From a virus, in the IMG/VR virus record IMGVR_UViG_3300046461_000050, positions 1 to 43,727 of that record: a stretch of DNA of 43,727 nt. One strand, written 5' to 3'. A program made the translations under genes and the position numbers. A model generated the notes under the pieces. The model made no database searches and was not told the origin of the DNA. It worked only from the letters and a program-made list of their open reading frames with translations. Shown here one piece after another: positions 15,029 to 22,203 of this stretch; within the stretch, counting starts at the first letter, position 1, and the number at the start of each line of letters is the position of its first letter.

Positions 15029-15914
15029 GGCGCCTCCGCCCTGGCTTCGCGCGCGTCGAGCTGTCCTGGTAGGCTTCCAGGCCGACCATCCGGAAGGCTT
15101 TCCCCTCGGCCTTTGCCCTTTTGTTGATGTAGCCCCAATCGATCGAGAAGGCCGCCAGCGATTCGAGGCCATCCGCCGCGGCGCGCATCAGTTTTCGGAT
15201 CTCCTCGACCTGCATCGGTGAGAGGTCGCCGATCTCGGGATTTGGATCGGCATCGGCTGGCGTGCCGGCGGGACGGGCTTTCCAGGTCTGAAGGATCGTC
15301 GTGCTGGCAAGCGGCGGCGGCGCGGTCACAGCGGGCGCCACAGGCGGCGCGGTCGCCGTCTCGGCCTCTGTCCTTAGTGCCTGGACGATGTGCTCCGGTA
15401 CGGCCTGCCGCGCGGCTTCCTCGGCCTGTCTGCGCCTGGCCTCCCGTTCCCGCGCGTCGGCCTCCGCTTGCGCCTTGCGCCGGTCAGCGTCGGCGATGGC
15501 CTGAAGTCGGGCGGTCTCGGCCGCAATCCGCCGGCCGACCACCGTGATTGCCGTTTCCCCGGCCTGCATCCACTGACCGCGGCAGGACGTGATCGCGACG
15601 TGTAGCGCATGCGCCTGGCTCGCCGGATCTTCAAAGTGTTCGCGGACCGACTTGACGGCCGCCCGAACCGACACCAGGGCAAGATCGGCCTGTTTCAATC
15701 CGGACAATCCAACAACTTCTAAGGCAAGAGCGGCCTCTGCGGTTGAATCGACATGCGCCTTTAGCACCGGATCGGGCACGAACCGGATCAGGCTCGGGAG
15801 CGGGAAGTCAGCCGGCAGGACGGCCATAAGGCCGAGCGATTGCACCTCACGCGTTTCGGTCGGCTCCTGAATGTCGATTAGCAAGCTGTCGTCATCGTCA
15901 AACAGAGTCGTCAT
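15021..15914 (-). CDS. Coiled-coil protein next to the Cas4-like nuclease
   Basis: A 297-residue protein. The N-terminal 100 residues are mixed. Residues 120-180 form a long Ala/Arg/Glu-rich coiled coil (ADADRRKAQAEADAREREARRR). A Pro/Ala-rich linker follows near 190-215, then a small C-terminal helical domain with DWGYINKRAKAEGK. Proteins of this layout often accompany phage exonuclease and annealing genes. ATGA overlap with the nuclease fixes the start. Function is unknown. Confidence 0.65.
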   Translation of the reverse strand: MTTLFDDDDSLLIDIQEPTETREVQSLGLMAVLPADFPLPSLIRFVPDPVLKAHVDSTAEAALALEVVGLSGLKQADLALVSVRAAVKSVREHFEDPASQAHALHVAITSCRGQWMQAGETAITVVGRRIAAETARLQAIADADRRKAQAEADAREREARRRQAEEAARQAVPEHIVQALRTEAETATAPPVAPAVTAPPPLASTTILQTWKARPAGTPADADPNPEIGDLSPMQVEEIRKLMRAAADGLESLAAFSIDWGYINKRAKAEGKAFRMVGLEAYQDSSTRAKPGRRRHE

Positions 15915-16555
15915 CGGTCGATCCTCCGGCACGCCTGAGCGTGAAACGTCGTGCAGAATGCCGAAAACTTGGAGAAGTCAGACCAGTCGGAGTAGACGTG
16001 AATCCGGTACGGGACCCCGTTGTCCGGCGTGAGCTGCACGGCCCATCGCTCATCGATTGGATTCTCGGTGTAGGCCGCGGCATAGGCCGCTGTCTGAAAT
16101 TGCTTCGCGCTGTGTTTCGGATCGCCGGTCGCGATGTCGACCAGGATCCGCCGCCCGTTCGGGATCAGCCCGACGGCGTCGAGCGTCCCGGCGTAGCCGA
16201 GCCCGGCGTGATACACGAGGCGTTCGCGCCGCTCCGGCGTGAATCCTGTGTTCGTTCGGAATGCGATCCACGCTTCGACATACGGCAGGCAGTCAGGATG
16301 AACCTCGAAAAGATTGATCTCTCCGTCGTCCCAGGAATGGCAGTCGGCATGGACGGCCGTTCCGAGACGCCTGCGGTATTCGATTTCCTCCCGAGCGTCT
16401 GTACTGCGCGCGCCGACGGCCTCGAAATCAACGGACACGCCGACGGCGGAAAGGATCGTCGTGACGCTCGGCACCTCGCGCCCGTCCGGCAGCGTGTAGC
16501 GATGGGCGATGGGATCGAATGTGATCATGTCGGCCGTGATGATGTCTTGGATCAT
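15911..16555 (-). CDS. Cas4/RecB-like PD-(D/E)XK nuclease with an altered active site
   Basis: A 214-residue protein. PSVTTIL near 29-35, GTAVHA at 65-70 and GTLDAVG near 123-129 (Asp126) precede the core strand LVDIATG, Asp140. QTAAY near 154-158 completes the RecB-family order. The normal core reads (D/E)-x-K; here the lysine position is Ala142, with the nearest lysine at 147. Either the lysine has migrated or the enzyme is inactive. It starts at ATG 16555, overlapping a tiny membrane gene, and sits downstream of the putative recombination protein, as a recombination exonuclease would. Confidence 0.75.
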   Translation of the reverse strand: MIQDIITADMITFDPIAHRYTLPDGREVPSVTTILSAVGVSVDFEAVGARSTDAREEIEYRRRLGTAVHADCHSWDDGEINLFEVHPDCLPYVEAWIAFRTNTGFTPERRERLVYHAGLGYAGTLDAVGLIPNGRRILVDIATGDPKHSAKQFQTAAYAAAYTENPIDERWAVQLTPDNGVPYRIHVYSDWSDFSKFSAFCTTFHAQACRRIDR

Positions 16556-16674
16556 TTGCGTTCCGCCATCGCTAACCAGATCACGCCGGCCCAAAACAGG
16601 AGCGCAAACACCGTGATCTGATTGCTGATCTGTCGTAGCAGGCCGACAAGTTCAGCGAATTGTTCAGACGTCAT
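16552..16674 (-). CDS. 40-residue single-span membrane peptide
   Basis: A short amphipathic start (MTSEQFAELVGLLRQISNQ) leads into one hydrophobic helix (TVFALLFWAGVIWLAMA) and a basic end. Overlaps of ATGA at both ends, with a GGAAGG ribosome-binding site, make it a convincing small gene. Its role is unknown. A spanin-like or signalling role is possible but unsupported. Confidence 0.65.
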   Translation of the reverse strand: MTSEQFAELVGLLRQISNQITVFALLFWAGVIWLAMAERK

Positions 16675-17846
16675 CCTTCCTGCCCTGGCTCTCTGTCGTC
16701 GACCCCGATGATCTCGACGAGCTTCGCCGCATGCGCCGGAGTCTTTGGCGCCTCCGTCACGAGCTGCACGATCCGCTTATCCTCGACGAGATTCTCCGCA
16801 TTGAGAATCAACATTGGATCGGCCGTCCCGCACCGGAAACCCGTCGACAACATCACGAGCGCCGTCCCGTTCTCGCGTTTGTTGACGCTGACGATCGTGC
16901 CGATACGAATAGCAGCAGGAAATTCTTGCGCCGCCTTCGCCTTGAGACTAGCCGCTAAATCTGACGTGGCCTGTTTATTCTCGGCCTCCACGGCAGTCGG
17001 TTGCGGCTCCGGTTGCCTCGACGCCACACCCGCAGCAACAGCCGCAGAGGCCAAGTCTGACACCGGAGTAAATCCGGCCTGCTGAGACTTCCGCGGCGCC
17101 GCCGTCGGCCCGGCGTGCACTTCCGGAAACGCTTCCTCGACGCTCGTTTCGCCTTCCTTGATCGCGTTGTGCAGCCCGGCGAGCGTCGCCATGTGCTCGA
17201 GCGTGATGTCGGCCTTTCCCTTCAGACCGATCGCCGCGCATAGCCGCGCCTCTGTCACGCCGATCACTGCGAACACTTTCAACATTTCATCCCGGCGAGC
17301 ACTGAACGTCCGCGCGTCACCGGCAATGACCTGTCGGCACTTGAGATAGATCGGGCGCCAGAAGGGACTCGGAACGCACTTGAAGACGGCATTGCGGAGC
17401 GCGATGGAGGCTGCGGCGTTTCCCGTGACGACGATCATGTCGTCGCCGAACGTCTCGCCTTTCCGATTGGTCACGCGCCTTTTGACCTCGAAGCCGACGG
17501 CCACGTTATTTTGCACGTCCCAGGCTTCGCCGCGCGCCGTGATGAATCGGCCATCGTCCGACGTCGCGCCGGCCTGAATCCGGAGATTGCCCCAGGCCGA
17601 GGCGACAATCTCGGCCAGCCGGGCCGACGGCCCCTCGATCGTCTTTCCGTCGCGCGGGACGGCGTACACGCAGCTCGCCGCGATCTCCGGCGTGAGTGTC
17701 GCCATTTCGGTCGCCGACTGGACGAACTGTGTAACCGAGCGCGGATAGCGCCGGGCTGTGGAGACTTGGACGTCTACCGTCGCGCCTCCGGCCTCGTGCA
17801 GACTCGGCGCGATCTCGCGCGCGTCTGCCTCAATGACTTGATTCAT
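16671..17846 (-). CDS. Putative single-strand annealing/recombination protein
   Basis: A 391-residue protein. Residues 40-190 hold a globular domain with SVTQFVQSATEMATLTPEIA, GPSARLAEIVASAWGNL and ASIALRNAVFKCVP...FW. This resembles phage recombinase-associated proteins that precede an exonuclease. DITLEHMATLAGLHNAIKEGE near 215-235 is a C-terminal motif often seen with them. Residues 250-310 are an Ala/Pro-rich linker and the last 80 form a beta domain. The Cas4-like gene just downstream supports a RecT/Erf-like role. Exact family is unproven. Start ATG 17846 has AAGGGA. Confidence 0.55.
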   Translation of the reverse strand: MNQVIEADAREIAPSLHEAGGATVDVQVSTARRYPRSVTQFVQSATEMATLTPEIAASCVYAVPRDGKTIEGPSARLAEIVASAWGNLRIQAGATSDDGRFITARGEAWDVQNNVAVGFEVKRRVTNRKGETFGDDMIVVTGNAAASIALRNAVFKCVPSPFWRPIYLKCRQVIAGDARTFSARRDEMLKVFAVIGVTEARLCAAIGLKGKADITLEHMATLAGLHNAIKEGETSVEEAFPEVHAGPTAAPRKSQQAGFTPVSDLASAAVAAGVASRQPEPQPTAVEAENKQATSDLAASLKAKAAQEFPAAIRIGTIVSVNKRENGTALVMLSTGFRCGTADPMLILNAENLVEDKRIVQLVTEAPKTPAHAAKLVEIIGVDDREPGQEG

Positions 17847-18042
17847 ATGTTCCCTTTCGCCGCTTCCGTTTCAATTCTGCCAGTCTCAACCGATGCGCGA
17901 GGCATCTCGCAAAGCGTCCGCTCGGCAATCCGCAAGTACCGCATCCGCCGGCCTTCCGATAACGGCGGTATCGCAGACGCATTCTGATCCGGTAGTACTC
18001 CCGGTGATACGCTCGTCGAGCCTCGACATCAACGTGCGGCAT
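17830..18042 (-). CDS. Small basic CxxC protein
   Basis: A 70-residue, very Arg/Tyr-rich protein (AYHREYYRIRMRLRYRRYRK, residues 11-30) with a CGTC pair at 34-37 and a further Cys in FARCLAH near 47. That suggests a small zinc-binding or nucleic-acid-binding protein. ATG 18042 overlaps the end of the DpdA-like gene by 14 bases. Confidence 0.6.
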   Translation of the reverse strand: MPHVDVEARRAYHREYYRIRMRLRYRRYRKAGGCGTCGLPSGRFARCLAHRLRLAELKRKRRKGTYESSH

Positions 18043-18652
18043 CGAAGAGATCCGCCGGCCCGGTTTCGAGATCCGCGCGCCATTGTGCGGGTAGCGGGAT
18101 ATTCGTCCTGGCAGCGATTGAAAACCCGGTGCCGTCGAAAGAGTCGGCGCCAGATTCGAGCGCCTTTTTGTAACGCTTCCGACCGTTGACGCGGCCCCAA
18201 TGCACCCATATGCCTTTCGATTTCGCGTATCCGCACAGGCCGCGCGCCGCCGGACTTTCCTTATATTCAGTCGTCCCGCCGATGAACAGTGCGCCCATCT
18301 CTGCCCACGGGACACGGTGCCTCGACAGGCCATCCTGCGCCACGAACGCCGGACGATGGCCGAGCGCCGCGATGACGGGCGCCCAGAATTTCCAGAGATA
18401 GAGCGTCTCTGCGGCATCCCCCACGACATCCGGAGCTGTGACGAAGAGGCAACCGTCTTTCCGTCGATAGGCGTAAAGCATCCGCATAAATCCGCCCACA
18501 TCGAGCCCATTGAAGCACCCGTTGTCCATCGCCCATAGATTCGGCACGAGCGCCAGCGAATCGGGATCACTCCATTGGCGCGGCACAATCAAGTGCCCGC
18601 AGGATGGATTGCCATTGACGGTCGAAGTGGCGCCCGAAACCAGGAGCAGCAT
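18029..18652 (-). CDS. DpdA-like TGT-fold transglycosylase
   Basis: A 207-residue protein. Its ordered motifs are MDNGCFNG near 42-49, TAPDVVGDA at 72-80, FVAQDG at 103-108, FIGGTTEYK at 123-131, HWGRVN at 151-156 and DGTG at 173-176. These follow the queuine tRNA-ribosyltransferase-like fold found in phage DpdA proteins, which exchange guanine in DNA for a 7-deazaguanine. No folE, queD, queE or queC homologue is visible, so precursor would have to come from the host. It is shorter than full-length DpdA, so substrate and activity are inferred. Confidence 0.7.
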   Translation of the reverse strand: MLLLVSGATSTVNGNPSCGHLIVPRQWSDPDSLALVPNLWAMDNGCFNGLDVGGFMRMLYAYRRKDGCLFVTAPDVVGDAAETLYLWKFWAPVIAALGHRPAFVAQDGLSRHRVPWAEMGALFIGGTTEYKESPAARGLCGYAKSKGIWVHWGRVNGRKRYKKALESGADSFDGTGFSIAARTNIPLPAQWRADLETGPADLFDAAR

Positions 18653-18670
18653 TCTGTTTGACTTCTTTTT

Positions 18671-18766
18671 TCAGTCCTCGAACCACCAGGCCCAGAAGTG
18701 ATCGGCCGTCCAGTACCACAGGTAGAGCAGTGCCCAGACGAGGCCGATCGCGATCGTCGCCTTCAC
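18671..18766 (-). CDS. 31-residue aromatic membrane peptide
   Basis: A GTG-started peptide, one hydrophobic span rich in Trp (IGLVWALLYLWYW...FWAWWFED). Its start overlaps the previous stop (GTGA). It is the last of three coupled micro-cistrons. Function is unknown. Confidence 0.5.
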   Translation of the reverse strand: MKATIAIGLVWALLYLWYWTADHFWAWWFED

Positions 18767-18867
18767 TCTTCCGGCTCAGAATCGTTCAGGCCACAGCACC
18801 TGGCGATTAGGATGGCAAACGCGAGATAGGCCGCAGCGATGACCGTCGAGATAATCCAGTACTGCAT
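18763..18867 (-). CDS. 34-residue membrane peptide
   Basis: MQYWIISTVIAAAYLAFAIL is a single hydrophobic helix followed by Arg-Cys-Cys and an acidic tail (NDSEPEE). ATG 18867 lies 7 bases after the previous stop, with GAGGACC as a ribosome-binding site. It is probably an inner-membrane microprotein. Confidence 0.55.
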   Translation of the reverse strand: MQYWIISTVIAAAYLAFAILIARCCGLNDSEPEE

Positions 18868-18874
18868 CCGGTCC

Positions 18875-18964
18875 TCACTTCCACGAGATGCGCTTGTGCG
18901 CGACCGGCGTCAGCGGCACCGGGTAGAGCCAGGACAGGACGGCCGAGATCAGGCGCCGGATCAC
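18875..18964 (-). CDS. 29-residue peptide
   Basis: A GTG start overlaps the previous stop (GTGA). The sequence is short and amphipathic (VIRRLISAVLSWLYPVPLTP) with a basic end. It may be a membrane-surface peptide or only a coupling frame. Confidence 0.4.
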   Translation of the reverse strand: MIRRLISAVLSWLYPVPLTPVAHKRISWK

Positions 18965-19224
18965 TGACTTAACTCCGCGCGTCCTGCCGCTGAGACGCGA
19001 ACGAGATCGTCATTCTCAGCGCAGTACTCGACTAGTCCGCGACGTCTCAACGCGCCGAACGTGCGATCGGCTCGTCGCCATGCGAGCGCGTCGTGATAGC
19101 ACGCAGCCTGCTCCATGACCAGTTCGGAAACCTGCAACCAGTCGTTGTCAGGCCCGTGCTTCTCGGACTCGATCCGCCCCCATCGAGCCAGTAGCGACAA
19201 CATCCGCCGCTGTGCTTCTGTCAT
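18961..19224 (-). CDS. Small winged-helix-like protein
   Basis: An 87-residue protein with helices MTEAQRRMLSLLARWG and WLQVSELVMEQ, a recognition-helix-like AWRRADRTFGALRRRGLVEYC, and a short beta wing (DDLVRVSAAGR). That is the layout of MarR-like or winged-helix transcription factors. It sits a few genes downstream of the XRE repressor. The target is unknown. Confidence 0.6.
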   Translation of the reverse strand: MTEAQRRMLSLLARWGRIESEKHGPDNDWLQVSELVMEQAACYHDALAWRRADRTFGALRRRGLVEYCAENDDLVRVSAAGRAELSQ

Positions 19225-19229
19225 AGCGA

Positions 19230-19385
19230 TTAGTCCTCCGTCAGCAGCGCCGCGACGCGCGTCATCACGTCGATCTCGGTCAGGCCGTAGATCGAGCACA
19301 GGCCGTAATTGCCGACCGTCGCCATAAAGCCGTGGCCGGGAATCCAATCGAGGTAGACGAGACAGCCGTTGATCGTCATTCTCAT
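19230..19385 (-). CDS. 51-residue hypothetical protein
   Basis: ATG 19385 follows AAGGGG. The protein is compact and hydrophobic in places (INGCLVYLDWIPGHGFMATVG) with an acidic end. TAA falls 5 bases before the next ATG. No family is recognised. Confidence 0.55.
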   Translation of the reverse strand: MRMTINGCLVYLDWIPGHGFMATVGNYGLCSIYGLTEIDVMTRVAALLTED

Positions 19386-19404
19386 TTCTGATCCCCTTTT
19401 TCAG

Positions 19405-19629
19405 TTACCAGTGACACGCCTTTTCGGCGGTGTCTCTGTCCTCGGCGAGAGTCACGGCTTTATAGCCCTGCTGCACGCGATTGGTGATACCGGATTCCCA
19501 TCGGACCCGATAAATGCTTGGCCCTGCCGCGATAACTCTGCCGTAAAGGATGGTCGCGCCGCATGCGCCAGTGTCGAACCACGTTTGCACAAACTGGCCG
19601 CGCCGAAACCGCAACGGCTCTGCCCTCAT
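19405..19629 (-). CDS. Hypothetical protein downstream of the repressor
   Basis: A 74-residue protein coupled to the repressor by ATGA. It reads as a small beta barrel (FRRGQFVQTWF, ILYGRVIAAG, IYRVRWESG), similar in feel to KOW/SH3-like modules, with a helical end. Function is unknown. Confidence 0.6.
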   Translation of the reverse strand: MRAEPLRFRRGQFVQTWFDTGACGATILYGRVIAAGPSIYRVRWESGITNRVQQGYKAVTLAEDRDTAEKACHW

Positions 19630-19898
19630 TTGGCGTTCCTTGTCTGCACTTCGTTGACGGTTTCTGGAAACAGATCCTCGACGCGAAGGCCGAAGACCAT
19701 CGCCAGCCGGAAGGCGTTCGGCAGCGACCATTCGCGCCGCTCGCCTCGGAGGATGTTGGAAATTGTCGATTGGGAGACGCCGGACAGCAGCTCGAGACGC
19801 TCCTGCGTCATGAGCTTTTTGTCCATCGCGTAGCGGAGTCGGGCCGAATCGGTCGCCGGCTGTGCGGTCAGGAGGCGCCGTTGCTGTTTCGTGAGCAC
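19626..19898 (-). CDS. XRE-family repressor-like regulator
   Basis: A 90-residue DNA-binding protein. Residues 31-77 (TQERLELLSGVSQSTISNILRGE, then LPNAFRLAMVFGLRVEDLF) are a clear XRE/Cro-CI helix-turn-helix. The GTG at 19898 has no Shine-Dalgarno and lies about where transcription from the candidate promoter would begin, so the message may be leaderless, as with lambda CI. ATG 19826 is a shorter alternative. It is short for a CI with a cleavage domain and closer to a Cro or antitoxin-type regulator. Confidence 0.85.
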   Translation of the reverse strand: MLTKQQRRLLTAQPATDSARLRYAMDKKLMTQERLELLSGVSQSTISNILRGERREWSLPNAFRLAMVFGLRVEDLFPETVNEVQTRNAK

Positions 19899-19905
19899 GT
19901 CGGAG

Positions 19906-19935
19906 AGTATGCGCCCGCGAATATTCGCATGTCAA
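19906..19935 (-). promoter_or_regulatory. Candidate promoter with a palindromic operator for the repressor gene
   Basis: On the minus strand a perfect TTGACA (19935-19930) is separated by 18 bases from CATACT (19911-19906). A 10-base palindrome, CGAATATTCG (19918-19927), fills the spacer, where a bound dimer would block polymerase. The surroundings are AT-rich in an otherwise GC-rich genome. Self-regulation by the XRE protein is the likely use. Confidence 0.6.
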
Positions 19936-19942
19936 TAATTAT

Positions 19943-20013
19943 TTTGACGCTCGCCGGTTCACCAAGGCGCCGACGCCGGCAGAATTGCCAGCACCGGACC
20001 GGCGAGCGTCAAA
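19943..20013. repeat. 16-bp perfect inverted repeat upstream of the repressor
   Basis: Arms 19943-19958 and 19998-20013 are perfectly complementary around a 39-base loop, and one arm overlaps the stop codon of the preceding gene. On the minus strand the structure is followed by AAAATAATTATT, not a clean T-run. It could end transcription from the late genes before the repressor promoter, or be a paired binding site. Confidence 0.6.
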
Positions 20014-20206
20014 TCGCTGAAGTTTGCGGCGGGAGCCCGTCCCAGGCGAGCACGTCGGCCGGCTCGATCTTGACCGGTTCGATCGGTGCCTCGGCCAGTG
20101 CCAGGATCGCGTCGAGCGCGTCGAGCAATCGATCCCGCTCGCCGTTCCCTTCCGTCAAGGCGTCGATCTTCGCGCGCGCCTCGGCCGCTAGGTCTTTCCG
20201 GTTCAT
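20009..20206 (-). CDS. Small helical protein after the PAP2 gene
   Basis: A 65-residue protein with an ATGA start. The first 45 residues form helices (MNRKDLAAEARAKIDAL, ERDRLLDALDAILALAE) and the tail is Pro-rich. No family is recognised. Its stop lies in the inverted repeat. Confidence 0.6.
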   Translation of the reverse strand: MNRKDLAAEARAKIDALTEGNGERDRLLDALDAILALAEAPIEPVKIEPADVLAWDGLPPQTSAI

Positions 20207-20730
20207 TTGATCACCGCCCGACAGAGATAAATCGAGCCCACACCGACGCCAGCGCCCGCCGCCACGTCGAGCCAATCGTGCTTGGCCGCCGCGATCCGGA
20301 GGTAGCCCGTGCCGATGGTAACGGGTATACCAACAGACCAGCGCCAGCCCGCCGCCGCCCCCGCCGTGGCCGCATGCCCTGACCAAAACGCATTGTCATC
20401 ACTCCCGTCCGGCCGTTCCTGATGGATCCACTTTTTGCTGACCCAGGTCGCCCCGTGTGCGATCCCCTCGCTACAGGCTTGGCGCCACAGGTCGCGCGAG
20501 CGATGGCCGCTCCGCAGGCTGTGGATGGTATCCAGCGTCACCTGGAGTCCGGCCGTCGCATAACTCAGGCCGTTCGCGATGTCCCGATGCGGAGGCGCCC
20601 AGGCGAATCGGTCGGAGGCCTGCGGGAGCGTCGCGCCCTGCCCGTAGCACGGCCGGCTGAGCGCCAGGATCAGGACGATGAAGAGCACGATGCACAGCCG
20701 GACGGCCCAGACGGGCGGATCGTCTTTCAT
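20203..20730 (-). CDS. PAP2-superfamily membrane phosphatase
   Basis: A 175-residue protein with all three PAP2 motifs intact: K-x6-RP at 99-107, SGH at 117-119 and R-x5-H-x3-D at 145-155 (His151 nucleophile). A hydrophobic N-terminal span (RLCIVLFIVLILALS, 11-25) targets it to the membrane. Family members remove phosphate from lipid carriers such as undecaprenyl pyrophosphate or phosphatidic acid. The start overlaps the preceding gene (ATGA). It lies after the tail genes, where lysis genes usually are, and could modify the host envelope. That role is inferred. Confidence 0.85.
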   Translation of the reverse strand: MKDDPPVWAVRLCIVLFIVLILALSRPCYGQGATLPQASDRFAWAPPHRDIANGLSYATAGLQVTLDTIHSLRSGHRSRDLWRQACSEGIAHGATWVSKKWIHQERPDGSDDNAFWSGHAATAGAAAGWRWSVGIPVTIGTGYLRIAAAKHDWLDVAAGAGVGVGSIYLCRAVIK

Positions 20731-22031
20731 GGAATCGGCATCCAGAGCGCGCGGATCGCATGATAGGCGGGATCGCCCTGCTCGGCGCGCGTGTCCCACG
20801 AGACGTTGCCGCTGCTGTCGATGATGTCGACGGCATCGAGCAGGCCGTTCGTGTTCGTCGTCGGCACCGGTTTGGCGCCGAGCCAGTACCCGATCGTGTC
20901 CTTGCTGACGATGTCCGGCGAGCTTTCGCGCGACTTCCTGCCGTAGCGGCCTTTCGCGTTCGCGTCCGGTTCGCGTGCGTTGAGCCACGGGACGAACGAC
21001 GCCGTAAACCGATGTTTGTCATCCAGGTCCGTCACCGGCCGCCCGCCGTTGTATTCCTGATGGAACTGCGCCAACAGGTCGGCCCGATTCGGCACGTGAA
21101 TCACGGGCGGCTCGGTCCCGCCGCCGCCGCCGCCGGCCTCGAGCGCCGCGATCCGCGCCTCGTGATTGTTCACCGTCCCGCGGAGGCCGTTGATCGCATT
21201 GTTCTGATTCGCGTCGCTCGCTTCCAAATTCGCCACTTTCATTTCGAGCGCCTTGATCCGGTTCTCGAGACCGGGATCCGCCGGCGCGGCGCCGATCAGC
21301 TCGATCCGATCGCCGACGAAGAGCCTGACGCCGCCAGGCGATCCCCCCGTCGTGACCGCAAACCGGACGCCGCTCGCGCACTTCGGCGTATAGGTCAGCT
21401 CGCCCGGCCAGAGCACGCCGACATGGCCGTCGGTGAGGCGCCATTTCGTGCCGTTGTCCGGCCCCTCGCCGACCGTGAGATCGCCCGCGAAATCGGGATT
21501 CGTGGCGCCCGCGAAGAGGCCTCGATTTTCGTCGTTGTCGATTACGCGCGGCGCGGCGTCGGTGCCCTCGACGCGCGCGAGGCCGGTCGGCTTGCCCAGC
21601 CGGACGACAGGCGTGATCGCTCCGCTCGCCAGAATCAAGAGCGTCACCGGGTAGCCTTGCGCGCCGCGGCCCTGGATCGCGGCATAGGATCCGCCGAATG
21701 CGATCGGGGAGCTGCCTTCGCACTCCGGGAATGCCCATCGCTGTTTTGTGGTCAGGTTTATGACGTGGCCTGTCGACCCGTCATGCCAGCCGGCGAACGT
21801 GTGCCCCGTGCTCGGATCGCAGTGCACGCGACCGTAGCCGTAGCCCTGTGCCATCGGCTCCACGAAAAACGGGACGCTCGAGGCGTCAGGCAGCACGAGC
21901 CCGGCCCAGGCGTATAGCCGGATCTCGGTCCCGTGATCTTTGACAAACCCGGCGATCACGATGCCATGATCGCCATCGCCCGCAAAGGCGACATCGGAAA
22001 ACCATCCGAGCCCGAGGCTTGATTTCGGCAT
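20727..22031 (-). CDS. Propeller-like plus coiled-coil protein, possible tail spike or adhesin
   Basis: A 434-residue protein in three parts. Residues 1-250 are beta-rich with repeated Gly/Trp turns (FAGWHDGSTGHVINL and similar), suggesting a propeller-like domain. Residues 255-300 are a coiled coil (RIKALEMKVANLEASDANQ), followed by a six-glycine linker. The last 125 residues form a separate globular domain rich in Asp/Trp. The coiled coil implies a trimer. Position after the tail tip genes fits a spike or receptor-binding protein. No catalytic motif is recognised. Confidence 0.6.
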   Translation of the reverse strand: MPKSSLGLGWFSDVAFAGDGDHGIVIAGFVKDHGTEIRLYAWAGLVLPDASSVPFFVEPMAQGYGYGRVHCDPSTGHTFAGWHDGSTGHVINLTTKQRWAFPECEGSSPIAFGGSYAAIQGRGAQGYPVTLLILASGAITPVVRLGKPTGLARVEGTDAAPRVIDNDENRGLFAGATNPDFAGDLTVGEGPDNGTKWRLTDGHVGVLWPGELTYTPKCASGVRFAVTTGGSPGGVRLFVGDRIELIGAAPADPGLENRIKALEMKVANLEASDANQNNAINGLRGTVNNHEARIAALEAGGGGGGTEPPVIHVPNRADLLAQFHQEYNGGRPVTDLDDKHRFTASFVPWLNAREPDANAKGRYGRKSRESSPDIVSKDTIGYWLGAKPVPTTNTNGLLDAVDIIDSSGNVSWDTRAEQGDPAYHAIRALWMPIP

Positions 22032-22041
22032 GATGTTACTT

Positions 22042-22203
22042 TCAGATCGCCCGATTCCCGTTGCGCGAGCGCCGGAGGATCCCGGCGTCCTCGAGTCGTT
22101 CCTGTTGCTCCGCGATGATGCGGATCAGTGTGGCGATGCAGGCCCCATGATGCTCATCCGATAATTCGTGCGCCGGCTTCCGGCAGACCGGGCAGATCGT
22201 CAC
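22042..22203 (-). CDS. 53-residue zinc-binding protein
   Basis: CPVC at 4-7 and HH/C residues near 16-20 can bind zinc. The rest is a helix (CIATLIRIIAEQQERLE) with a basic end. GTG 22203 forms GTGA with the previous stop. It may be a small adaptor; function is unknown. Confidence 0.6.
   Translation of the reverse strand: MTICPVCRKPAHELSDEHHGACIATLIRIIAEQQERLEDAGILRRSRNGNRAI

Noticed and set aside
18043-18588. Upstream extension of the small basic CxxC gene to 252 residues
   Set aside because: It overlaps the DpdA-like gene completely and the extra 182 residues look random. The ATG at 18042 gives a plausible small protein.
20760-21917. Plus-strand frame of 385 codons opposite the propeller-like gene
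   Set aside because: Arg-rich shadow with no domain. The minus-strand gene has a coiled coil, sensible domains and an ATGA junction with the PAP2 gene.
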